Of a stretch of DNA of 7,835 nucleotides, positions 1 to 6,103 are shown piece after piece (the stretch's first letter is position 1; each line of letters opens with the position of its first letter). Both the position numbers and the translations under genes were made by a program. This DNA comes from Thermoplasmata archaeon (lineage in GTDB: Archaea > Thermoplasmatota > E2 > DHVEG-1): the NCBI GenBank assembly GCA_030641605.1, contig DAOWHD010000002.1, positions 1 through 7,835 of the forward strand, given 5' to 3'. The notes below the pieces were generated by a model. The model saw only the letters and a program-made list of their open reading frames with translations, had not been told where the DNA came from and searched no databases.

Positions 1-567
1 CAATCTAACACTGGCAAAACCACTTTAATTGTAGAGATAATCAAGCATTTAACCAACGAAGGGTTTAATGTGGCAACAGTAAAAATTACTGATAAGAATA
101 TTGGCATAGACGTTAAAGGCAAAGATACATGGAAACACAGCGAAGCGGGTTCTAAACTTGTGGTTTTGTCATCACCCACTGAAACCGATTTCTTGATTAA
201 GTCGGAAAAGAATATTGAGAAAATTCTCCTACATATTAATGACCTCCAGGATTGTGATGTTGTTCTTATAGAGGGTGCTAAAGACCCAAGCATACCAAAA
301 ATACGCTTGGGGGACAATACAGATGAACGCGAGAATACAATACTCTCATACAACGATAACTTAGATGAAATTATTGAAAAAATAAAAGGAGGAATAACAA
401 AGAAAAAAGACAATAAGGAGAAAAAAGTATTTGTCAAAATAAATGGAAAGCATGTCCCACTTACCGAGTTTCCATCAGATTTCATAAAAAGAACGATAAT
501 TGGCATGATGGGCTCATTGAAGGGCATAGATGATGTAAACAAAGTAGAGATACATTTTGAATCCTAG
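1..567 (+). CDS. mobB: MobB-like molybdopterin-guanine dinucleotide biosynthesis GTPase, 5'-truncated
   Basis: The frame is open from base 1 to the TAG at 565-567 (188 residues visible), so the true start lies before the window. Only a few residues should be missing, because the first ones, QSNTGKTTL, are the tail of the N-terminal Walker A loop. IGIDVKGKDTWKH (34-46) followed by SEAGS is the MobB signature, and DVVLIEGAK (86-94) fits Walker B. The family binds GTP and assists attachment of GMP to molybdopterin in the cytoplasm. The GTG at 70 is internal, since a start there would remove the P-loop. After a Lys/Glu-rich linker (about 130-143), a tail with NGKHVPL and GMMGSLKG resembles a C-terminal domain I recall from archaeal MobB proteins and not from the short bacterial form. 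No T-rich terminator follows. Family assignment is firm; substrate role is inferred. Confidence 0.85.
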   Translation, partial: QSNTGKTTLIVEIIKHLTNEGFNVATVKITDKNIGIDVKGKDTWKHSEAGSKLVVLSSPTETDFLIKSEKNIEKILLHINDLQDCDVVLIEGAKDPSIPKIRLGDNTDERENTILSYNDNLDEIIEKIKGGITKKKDNKEKKVFVKINGKHVPLTEFPSDFIKRTIIGMMGSLKGIDDVNKVEIHFES

Positions 568-588
568 AATATAACATATATATTGAGG

Positions 589-608
589 ATTACCGGGACG
601 ATGGTAAT
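589..608. promoter_or_regulatory. 6-bp perfect inverted repeat upstream of the PAS regulator
   Basis: ATTACC (589-594) and GGTAAT (603-608) are exact reverse complements around an 8-base spacer, in the 126-bp gap between mobB and the PAS gene. It could be an operator half-site pair or a weak hairpin behind mobB. A 6-bp match is short enough to occur by chance. TATA-like candidates follow it (TTATAA near 613-618; GGATAAAAG near 648-656), but none is convincing enough to assign a start of transcription. Confidence 0.25.
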
Positions 609-693
609 AAAGTTATAATCGCAAAATTTCCATAAAGCCGTACATATTGGATAAAAGAAAGTAGACCTCCATCTTAGACGGGGCAAAGATATA

Positions 694-2226
694 ATGAAAG
701 ACGGAAATAAAAAACAAAACAAAGAGACATCTACTTCTGCTAATCAAATCAAAAAGAGTGGTACAAATTATAAAGATTTGACTGAGGGATTTAAACTTAT
801 AATAGAGAATACAGCAGATATTATATTTCAGGTAACGTTGACTGGTAAAATCACATATATGAGTCCATCTTGCGAAAGAATCGCAGACTATAAACCAGAG
901 GAAATGATCGGAAAGAGTTTTACAAAATTTGTACCGAAAAAGGAGTTACCAAGATATTTTTCAAAGATTAAAGAAATGATATCAGGAAAGAAAATAAACA
1001 GTTTTGAAACCTATGTTGTTCATAAAGATAGGCATCTGATACCCGTAGAGTTCTCTGGTCAAATCGTAAAAATAAAAAATAAATCATTCATCAATGGAGT
1101 TTTAAGAGATATCACTAAGCGAAAAAAGGCCGAGATGGAGCTTTTCCGAACTAAAGAATTCCTTCAAAACGTGATTGATAGTGCGACAGAGTTTATACTA
1201 ACATTTGATGTAAATGGTAAAATATCATTCTGGAATAAATCAGCAGAAAGAATTACTGGTTTTAAAGCACAGCAAATCATTGGGCGGCAACCAACCATGC
1301 TCGAAGTTTTTGATAATCCAAAGGAGCTAGAAGACTATTTAAATAAAGTTTCTGAGGGGGAAATGCCTACTTTTGATGATCTACTGTTAAAAACAAAAAG
1401 TGGACGGAAAAAGCTGATAAAAACAACCAATTCAATTATAAAAAGTAAAGGTGAACAACCCACTGGCATCCTTTTCATAGGTAAGGACATTTCAAGAGAA
1501 AGTGAAACTCACGGAAAGTTACTGCCAGGAGCTAGCTATTTAATTATAAATGAAAACATTGAACCTGCATTAGGTTTATTCACCGATTTAACTATATCAA
1601 ACCATGATGGATTGCTTATAACAAGAGATAGCCTCAGCAAGATACAAAGCATATTTCCGTCAATTGATGTGGATGTTGTTGAGTTGACCCAAGAAAACAT
1701 ACAAGGAGTTGACTGTGTTTACGATCCCGACACTTTAACGGCAAAAATAGAAGAATTCTCATCAAAACATTTTCGACCAATCGTATTGTTTGATAGGATT
1801 GATTACCTGCTTTCTAATTTTTCATTTGAGAAAGTTATTAAAGCCCTATACAAAATCAATGATATAATTGCACTTAACAATGCTATTTTACTGTTGCGTC
1901 TCAACCCAACCATTATAGATAAACGGCAACTGGCAATAATTGAAGAGGAGATAAAAAAGCTCCCAAGTCAAAGGATGGAGAATATTAAACTTGAAGATGA
2001 ACTATATGATATCTTAACATATGTCTATAAGCAGGATAAACGTAACATACTGGTTTCATTCCAAAAAGTTAGTCGGGAATTTTCAATATCAAAGGCCACC
2101 ACTGCAAGAAGAGTAGGCTCACTCAAAGAAAAGGATTTGATTTTTATAAAAAAACGCGGAAAAGCGAAAACAATGCATGTTTCTGAAAAGGGAAAAGTAT
2201 TATTGCATAAAAGAAAGGCGGTGTAA
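694..2226 (+). CDS. PAS-PAS-DUF835-winged-HTH sensor/transcription regulator
   Basis: This 510-residue soluble protein has no signal peptide or membrane segment. After a polar Lys/Asn-rich start (1-25) come PAS domain 1 (about 31-144, ending RDITKRKKAE), PAS domain 2 (about 153-268, with NGKISFWNKSAERITGF and ending GKDIS), a DUF835-like domain (about 278-425: PGASYLI, GLLITRDS, VLFDRIDYLLSNF), and a C-terminal winged helix (about 432-508) with a recognition-helix-like ISKATTARRVGSL and a basic wing. There is no histidine-kinase or receiver domain, so it probably senses a small ligand or redox state through PAS and acts directly on DNA. The ligand is unknown. DUF835 (function unknown) is, as I recall, frequent in Thermoplasmatota, Thermococci and methanogens. 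The ATG at 694 has no good Shine-Dalgarno; GGGG at 680-683 is too far. It stands alone between mobB and the Lrp-like gene. Confidence 0.82.
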   Translation: MKDGNKKQNKETSTSANQIKKSGTNYKDLTEGFKLIIENTADIIFQVTLTGKITYMSPSCERIADYKPEEMIGKSFTKFVPKKELPRYFSKIKEMISGKKINSFETYVVHKDRHLIPVEFSGQIVKIKNKSFINGVLRDITKRKKAEMELFRTKEFLQNVIDSATEFILTFDVNGKISFWNKSAERITGFKAQQIIGRQPTMLEVFDNPKELEDYLNKVSEGEMPTFDDLLLKTKSGRKKLIKTTNSIIKSKGEQPTGILFIGKDISRESETHGKLLPGASYLIINENIEPALGLFTDLTISNHDGLLITRDSLSKIQSIFPSIDVDVVELTQENIQGVDCVYDPDTLTAKIEEFSSKHFRPIVLFDRIDYLLSNFSFEKVIKALYKINDIIALNNAILLLRLNPTIIDKRQLAIIEEEIKKLPSQRMENIKLEDELYDILTYVYKQDKRNILVSFQKVSREFSISKATTARRVGSLKEKDLIFIKKRGKAKTMHVSEKGKVLLHKRKAV

Positions 2227-2240
2227 CCCCATAATTTACC

Positions 2241-2260
2241 TATTTTTAACCTGTTTTAAT
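2241..2260 (+). terminator. T-rich termination tract behind the PAS regulator
   Basis: Two T runs (TTTTT at 2243-2247 and TTTT at 2254-2257) lie 15-31 bases past the PAS-gene stop. Archaeal termination can rely on U-rich tracts without a hairpin, so this is a plausible end of that transcript. The local AT-richness limits confidence. Confidence 0.35.
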
Positions 2261-2310
2261 TGCATCTATAAATATGATAGGATTGTTTCATGATTAAGCA
2301 GATTTGATGG

Positions 2311-2352
2311 ACCTAGCCTACAAATATAAAACTTCTAGGTAACAATAGCCTA
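2311..2352 (+). promoter_or_regulatory. Candidate promoter with operator-like repeats upstream of the Lrp-like gene
   Basis: A TATA-like AAATATAAAA (2322-2331) sits inside the inverted repeat ACCTAG (2311-2316) / CTAGGT (2335-2340). It also lies between two copies of TAGCCTA (2314-2320 and 2346-2352), spaced 32 bp start to start, close to three helical turns. Archaeal Lrp-type proteins often bind near their own promoters, so this is a reasonable autoregulatory site. The predicted RNA start is near 2355, which leaves a leader of about 50 bases that keeps the Shine-Dalgarno. Other TATA candidates lie at 2267-2275 and 2373-2380; the latter would start transcription inside the Shine-Dalgarno. Confidence 0.35.
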
Positions 2353-2393
2353 TTTTGGGCGAATTTGCAATGTATAAATAAAAATAAATCAAA

Positions 2394-2402
2394 AGGAGTG
2401 AT
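2394..2402 (+). promoter_or_regulatory. Strong Shine-Dalgarno of the Lrp-like gene
   Basis: AGGAGTGAT closely matches the complement of the archaeal 16S 3' end and lies 5 bases before the ATG at 2408, which fixes the start. It is one of the two clearest ribosome-binding sites in the window. Confidence 0.75.
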
Positions 2403-2407
2403 ATATT

Positions 2408-2941
2408 ATGGCAAAAAGTAGTAGAAAGAAAATCTTGGAAGATGAAAGAAAAATCCTCTTTGAATTACAAAAAAATTCTAACAAGAGTATCGGAAAGATA
2501 GCTGAAAAATGTAACTTTTCGCGGCAGAAAGCATGGAGAATTGTGAAAAGATTGGAGAAAAATAAAGCGATATGGGGATACCGTGCAGTAATAAACAACA
2601 AGAAAACCAATATGAACGACTATATTCTGCTTATTAAATTAAAACGTTTACCGATAAACAATTCTTTAGAAAAACAGATAATAGATGGGGAAATCGATGG
2701 ATTAGCAACGGGCATGGGAGTCATTATCGAAAATAACATATGGCTCCATGGCACATATGATGGAGTGGTTTATTTCTCTGCTGAAGACATTAGAAAAGCA
2801 AAAAAATTCCACGAGGGTTTTTTAGATCTGTATCAAGATAACATCTCTGAATCCCAACTATTAGAACAGATAGTTACAATGAAAAAAGGCGGATTTGCAA
2901 ATCCTGAACTTAAGGAAGCAAAAAGTCTTTTAGACATTTGA
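2408..2941 (+). CDS. Lrp/AsnC-like winged-HTH transcriptional regulator
   Basis: This is a 177-residue DNA-binding protein. The N-terminal third is an AsnC-type helix-turn-helix: DERKILFEL (12-20), SIGKIAEKCNFS (27-38), and the recognition helix RQKAWRIVKRLEK (39-51), followed by the wing-side IWGYRAVIN (55-63) typical of Lrp/AsnC proteins. The remainder (about 71-157) alternates strands and helices like the RAM effector/oligomerization domain but is divergent. It ends with a GGFANPELKEAK tail, which I recall from a group of archaeal Lrp-like regulators. The effector is unknown; amino acids are usual for the family. It is monocistronic, with a strong Shine-Dalgarno, a possible operator upstream and a terminator downstream. 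Codon and base composition match the neighbours. A local role or autoregulation is inferred, not shown. Confidence 0.82.
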   Translation: MAKSSRKKILEDERKILFELQKNSNKSIGKIAEKCNFSRQKAWRIVKRLEKNKAIWGYRAVINNKKTNMNDYILLIKLKRLPINNSLEKQIIDGEIDGLATGMGVIIENNIWLHGTYDGVVYFSAEDIRKAKKFHEGFLDLYQDNISESQLLEQIVTMKKGGFANPELKEAKSLLDI

Positions 2942-3016
2942 AGAAATCTAAAGATATTTTAGATAAATGCAAAGAAGAGGAAGGAAGAAGAACAAAAATA
3001 TAGGGACAAACAATAT

Positions 3017-3049
3017 GAAGAAGTGATTCTTCCCCCCTTTACCTTTTTT
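3017..3049 (+). terminator. Hairpin plus pyrimidine/T-tract terminator behind the Lrp-like gene
   Basis: GAAGAA (3017-3022) and TTCTTC (3027-3032) form a perfect 6-bp stem closed by the loop GTGA, a GNRA tetraloop. A C-rich then T-rich stretch ending in six T (3044-3049) follows directly. It lies about 75 bases beyond the stop of the Lrp-like gene and is the best terminator signal in the window. Confidence 0.55.
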
Positions 3050-3242
3050 GCACATCCACTATAGGTTAAATTGGTATATAAAATTTACCCATATACAGAC
3101 AATAATATTGCAACATTTGTCGCAATTCATATCTCCAACAATTATTGAGATACATATATCATAATTCCATATGACAAATTATATTAATCAAATGTCAAAT
3201 CTCTGAAAATTTTACTAATTGAAGGCATAATCTGGCAGAACA
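3050..3242. other. AT-rich intergenic gap between converging units; promoter-like elements but no supported gene
   Basis: Neither strand has a convincing coding frame. Visible elements: a strong TATA-like TATATAAAA (3075-3083) on the plus strand; a hairpin at 3107-3126 (ATTGC/GCAAT outer arms, AC/GT inner, one mismatch, ATTT loop) starting almost where RNA from that TATA would begin; and a TGACA/TGTCA dyad (3172-3176 and 3193-3197) around TTATATTAA (3179-3187), which is TATA-like on the minus strand. A small untranslated RNA is possible but unproven. The 3' end of the tRNA operon also lies here, and I see no long T run for it on the minus strand. Confidence 0.4.
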
Positions 3243-3316
3243 CGCCCGCATCGGGATTCGAACCCGAGTAGAAGGCTCCGCAAGCCTTCAGGATATCCAA
3301 GCTACCTCATGCGGGC
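3243..3316 (-). tRNA. tRNA-Arg (anticodon GCG)
   Basis: A 74-base cloverleaf reads on the minus strand from 3316. The acceptor GCCCGCA pairs fully with TGCGGGC, with discriminator G73. T8 and A14 are present, and the D arm pairs AGG with CCT and has G18-G19 and A20, an arginine identity base. The anticodon stem AAGGC/GCCTT is perfect, with loop TTGCGGA. The T arm TCGGG/CCCGA is perfect, with loop TTCGAAT. Anticodon GCG (3281-3279) decodes CGC/CGU arginine codons. There is no intron and no encoded CCA. Its first base follows the cgi121 stop codon with no spacer and I see no TATA box at the right distance, so it is probably cut out of the hel308-cgi121 transcript by RNase P. With G36 it is not a t6A substrate. 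Confidence 0.96.
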
Positions 3317-3838
3317 TTATTTGATAATATCAACCATTGCCACTTTTTCCAGAATAAGATTCCCATATTTAGCTTTCGTGACTGTTTTAATTTCATTTTC
3401 ATCGATGCCGAATCTTCTAAGTACATCCTTATCCCCTTCTAGAACATCATCATTTCTGCGCAGGGATAACGATCCTAACATTTCACCAATCAAATGATCG
3501 GTCATTTTACTTTTTGTCTCCTCAACATCTCTTACAAATACGAAAGCAACATTCCTGCCACCTTCCTTTATACCCATTTTTGGGATGGCGAGTTTTAACT
3601 GGCGCTCGCCGGATGCATATAATAATATTTCCATGCCTAGCGAATTAGTAGTATCGGTTTTTCGTTTTATTGCCCTCACAGCATGCTCAACTGAAGAAAT
3701 AAGATGGTTTTTCCCATAAATCATATCTGCATCAAACGCCTGGATAGTGATATCATATTTTTGTGCAAAACTGAGGAGTATTTCCAAAAAACTATCAACA
3801 TTCTGAACATTTCCTTGTGTACCGATAATTCTAAGCAT
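3317..3838 (-). CDS. cgi121: KEOPS complex subunit Cgi121
   Basis: This 173-residue protein carries the Cgi121 hallmarks in order: QAFDAD (33-38), a histidine after the GKNHL stretch (His45), EHAVRAI (51-57), MEILLYASGERQ (69-80) and MGIKEG (88-93). Cgi121 is the peripheral subunit of KEOPS (Kae1, Bud32, Pcc1, Cgi121), which makes t6A at position 37 of ANN-decoding tRNAs. Family work shows that archaeal Cgi121 binds the tRNA 3' end and recruits tRNA to the complex. The ATG at 3838 is preceded by GAGG five bases upstream and lies 14 bp after the hel308 stop, so the two genes are likely one operon. The C-terminal half (about 110-173) is polar and helical and is the less conserved part. The TAA stop (3319-3317) touches the tRNA-Arg 5' end. 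Confidence 0.88.
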   Translation of the reverse strand: MLRIIGTQGNVQNVDSFLEILLSFAQKYDITIQAFDADMIYGKNHLISSVEHAVRAIKRKTDTTNSLGMEILLYASGERQLKLAIPKMGIKEGGRNVAFVFVRDVEETKSKMTDHLIGEMLGSLSLRRNDDVLEGDKDVLRRFGIDENEIKTVTKAKYGNLILEKVAMVDIIK

Positions 3839-3852
3839 ATATGCCTCTTCAA

Positions 3853-6030
3853 TTATTTTTGTACGGTGAATTCAGACAATTCTTTATCTTCTCCCTTATC
3901 GCTTTCACCTATTTGATTCTTGATGCTTTTAGCTATTCCTTCACCTATGGTTTTAACTTTGGAAAGTCGACTCAACGGTACACCGCGCAAATCACCAATT
4001 GTTTTGAAGCCTTCATTAAACATTGATCTAGCTCTTACCCTACCAATGCCTTTTAAGGAGACAAGATTGAGAAGTTCTTTTTTGCAACCATACTGAACCT
4101 GCATAATTAGGTCACTAATGCCAGAAACACTTTCAAAGTTATACATTCTAGCAAATTCTCTAGCGGCGTGAAGAATCCATCCTGCCATTTCTACGATATT
4201 GTGAATATCACCAGGTCCAACGTTATATTTGGATATAATTCCGTCCTCGGGCATTTCTCTAGTCCAATCCTCAATCAACAATGCCGTTTTGAGATCGCTT
4301 AAAAACCAATCATATTCTTCGCTCGAAATATCAGGTATATCTAGCAAAAATTCCCCAGCATGTTGCTCTGCTTTTTCTTCAACCCAAAAATCACTTTTTC
4401 TAAGATAGAGTGAACGAACATCTGGAGTGGAACACACAGCATGAATAAAGGACAATGGCAGATGGCTCTTTTCACAAGAAGCTTCCAGTGCCTTTTTTAA
4501 CTGCAATGCCGATAATGGATCTATATAAAGCGAGGATGTTCTTTTGCCAAATAAAGTTGAAATATATTTGTCATCAATGTTTTCAACAAAACCGTGTTCT
4601 AATAAAAATTCAATGGTTTCATCAATATCACCTTTTAGGGCAAATGTATCTGATTGGTATGCATAAAAAGTACTATCAATAAACTTGTAAATGCCTTCCA
4701 TACTATCTACAAAATTAGTGGCAATTGCAGATAGCAAATGCATTCTTAACGCAGCCTGGCTGCCAAGCTTCGAAAAAATTGGTTCGGTGTCACCCAGTAT
4801 ATAATTGTTAAAAATCTGCTCTTTTTGCTCCTCCTTTTTTGCTATTGTAATTGCCTCTCCATGTTTGTCATATCTTGGCCTCCCCGCTCTACCAGCCTGC
4901 TGCTTATATTCCAAAATGGGAATGGGCCTCATACCAAAATTTGAATCATACCGCCACAAATCTCTAATAATAACACGTTGAGCAGGAATATTAATACCAG
5001 CTGCCAAAGTAGGAGTGGCTACAATACATTTAATCAAGCGATTTTTAAACCCCTGCTCGACAACCTTTCGTTGAACGCTAGATAGGCCCGCATTATGAAA
5101 TGCTACTCCTTTCTTTATGCATGAGAACAACTCTTTATCAACAGATGTAAGTTCCGACTGTCTCTGTTTCATCGAAATCAAAATTTTTTCAAGATTATTT
5201 TTTTCTTCATCAGATAATGTTTTTTCAATTATTGGCGCCAATTTATTTGCCGCAGAAACAGTTGATCTTCTAGTATTTACAAAAACAAGAACCTGTCCGC
5301 TATTAGCAATCGAATCTTCGACCAATCTGTGAAGAGGTTCACTTTCAGAACCATCAATCGTCTTTGTTTTTCCATCATCATACTTGATCTTATTTTTAAA
5401 GTATACTCCTTCTCTCAGGGGGACAGGCCTCCAATCAGACTGGATAAGTTTTCCATCAAGCCATGCTGACAAATCTACCGCATTTTTAATGGTGGCTGAA
5501 AGTGCAATTATCTGAGTATCTGGATTTAGTGCTTTGAACCTGGATATAATTACTTCTAACGTCGGACCCCGTCTCGCATCGTGAATGAGATGTATTTCAT
5601 CGATTACAAGAACTCTGACCTCGTCAACCCACTTAATTCCATGCCTTAATAGAGAATCTGCTTTTTCAGAAGTACAGACAATAATATCATAACGAAAAAG
5701 TCTAGGATCAGAGTCATCAAGATCTCCGGTTGAAATACCAACCTTGAATCCGAGTTTTTCAAATAATTTAAGCTCCTCGTATTTCTCTTTAGCAAGAGCC
5801 TTTAACGGCACTATGTAAAGAGCTTTTCCACGTTTAGAGATAAGTCTATGCATGATTGCCACATATGCAACTAAGCTTTTCCCACTGGCCGTAGGTATGG
5901 ACAATACCATATTTTTTCCATTTATTACATATGGTAGTGCCTTTTCTTGAGGAGGATATAGCTTAACAATTCCATGTTCTCTTAGAACATCAATTATTCC
6001 TTTATCTATTGGCAGGTCGCTTAATTTCAT
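3853..6030 (-). CDS. hel308: ATP-dependent DNA helicase Hel308
   Basis: Read from the ATG at 6030 this is 725 residues, the usual Hel308 length. Superfamily 2 motifs appear in order: Q motif YPPQEKAL (Gln28), Walker A PTASGKS (46-52), DEIH (144-147), SAT (178-180), motif IV FVNTRR (250-255), motif V ATPTLAAGINIP (338-349) and motif VI QQAGRAGRPR (377-386). A winged-helix/ratchet region follows (about 400-640), then a C-terminal helix-hairpin-helix-like SLKGIGRVRARSM that acts as the brake and DNA-contact domain in the family. Hel308 unwinds forked DNA 3' to 5' at stalled forks. The frame continues 11 codons upstream to a TTG at 6063. I prefer 6030 because MKLSDLPID begins like the family and a TATA box sits about 25 bp before it, implying a leaderless mRNA. 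It is first gene of hel308-cgi121-tRNA-Arg. The tail after about 710 is acidic and variable. Confidence 0.95.
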   Translation of the reverse strand: MKLSDLPIDKGIIDVLREHGIVKLYPPQEKALPYVINGKNMVLSIPTASGKSLVAYVAIMHRLISKRGKALYIVPLKALAKEKYEELKLFEKLGFKVGISTGDLDDSDPRLFRYDIIVCTSEKADSLLRHGIKWVDEVRVLVIDEIHLIHDARRGPTLEVIISRFKALNPDTQIIALSATIKNAVDLSAWLDGKLIQSDWRPVPLREGVYFKNKIKYDDGKTKTIDGSESEPLHRLVEDSIANSGQVLVFVNTRRSTVSAANKLAPIIEKTLSDEEKNNLEKILISMKQRQSELTSVDKELFSCIKKGVAFHNAGLSSVQRKVVEQGFKNRLIKCIVATPTLAAGINIPAQRVIIRDLWRYDSNFGMRPIPILEYKQQAGRAGRPRYDKHGEAITIAKKEEQKEQIFNNYILGDTEPIFSKLGSQAALRMHLLSAIATNFVDSMEGIYKFIDSTFYAYQSDTFALKGDIDETIEFLLEHGFVENIDDKYISTLFGKRTSSLYIDPLSALQLKKALEASCEKSHLPLSFIHAVCSTPDVRSLYLRKSDFWVEEKAEQHAGEFLLDIPDISSEEYDWFLSDLKTALLIEDWTREMPEDGIISKYNVGPGDIHNIVEMAGWILHAAREFARMYNFESVSGISDLIMQVQYGCKKELLNLVSLKGIGRVRARSMFNEGFKTIGDLRGVPLSRLSKVKTIGEGIAKSIKNQIGESDKGEDKELSEFTVQK

Positions 6031-6052
6031 GGTTTCTCTACAATGAAAGAAG

Positions 6053-6058
6053 TTATAA
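6053..6058 (-). promoter_or_regulatory. TATA box of the hel308 operon (leaderless start)
   Basis: TTATAA is centred about 25 bp upstream of the A of the hel308 ATG (6030), the normal distance from an archaeal TATA box to the RNA start. The mRNA would then begin at or within a few bases of the start codon. This agrees with the lack of a real Shine-Dalgarno there. Confidence 0.5.
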
Positions 6059-6073
6059 GTCAAAAACTTTATT
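6053..6073 (+). promoter_or_regulatory. Candidate promoter of the zinc-ribbon/aIF5A/agmatinase cluster
   Basis: The same palindromic TTATAA (6053-6058) read on the plus strand would start RNA near 6082, leaving a leader of about 22 bases with GGTGG (6094-6098) before the ATG at 6104. A second TATA-like CTTTATT (6067-6073) would start it near 6096. The hel308 ATG and this ATG are 73 bp apart, so the two divergent units share a very short promoter region. Confidence 0.35.
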
Positions 6074-6103
6074 CATGGGTATCCAAATTACCTGGTGGAT
6101 ATC

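Noticed and set aside
2389..2610. Minus-strand open frame opposite the Lrp-like gene, and similar frames opposite or overlapping hel308, cgi121, aIF5A and the EF-Tu-like gene
   Set aside because: They overlap strongly supported genes, have Phe/Ser/Leu-rich composition typical of antisense reading, and lack family motifs.
3243..3316. Idea that the KEOPS subunit modifies the adjacent tRNA with t6A
   Set aside because: t6A needs U36 and A37; this tRNA has G36 and G37.
6031..6063. An 11-residue N-terminal extension of Hel308 from TTG 6063
   Set aside because: The extension (TYNFFHCRE) lacks family resemblance. The ATG at 6030 begins with the family-like MKLSDLPID, and the TATA box at 6053-6058 would lie inside the extension.
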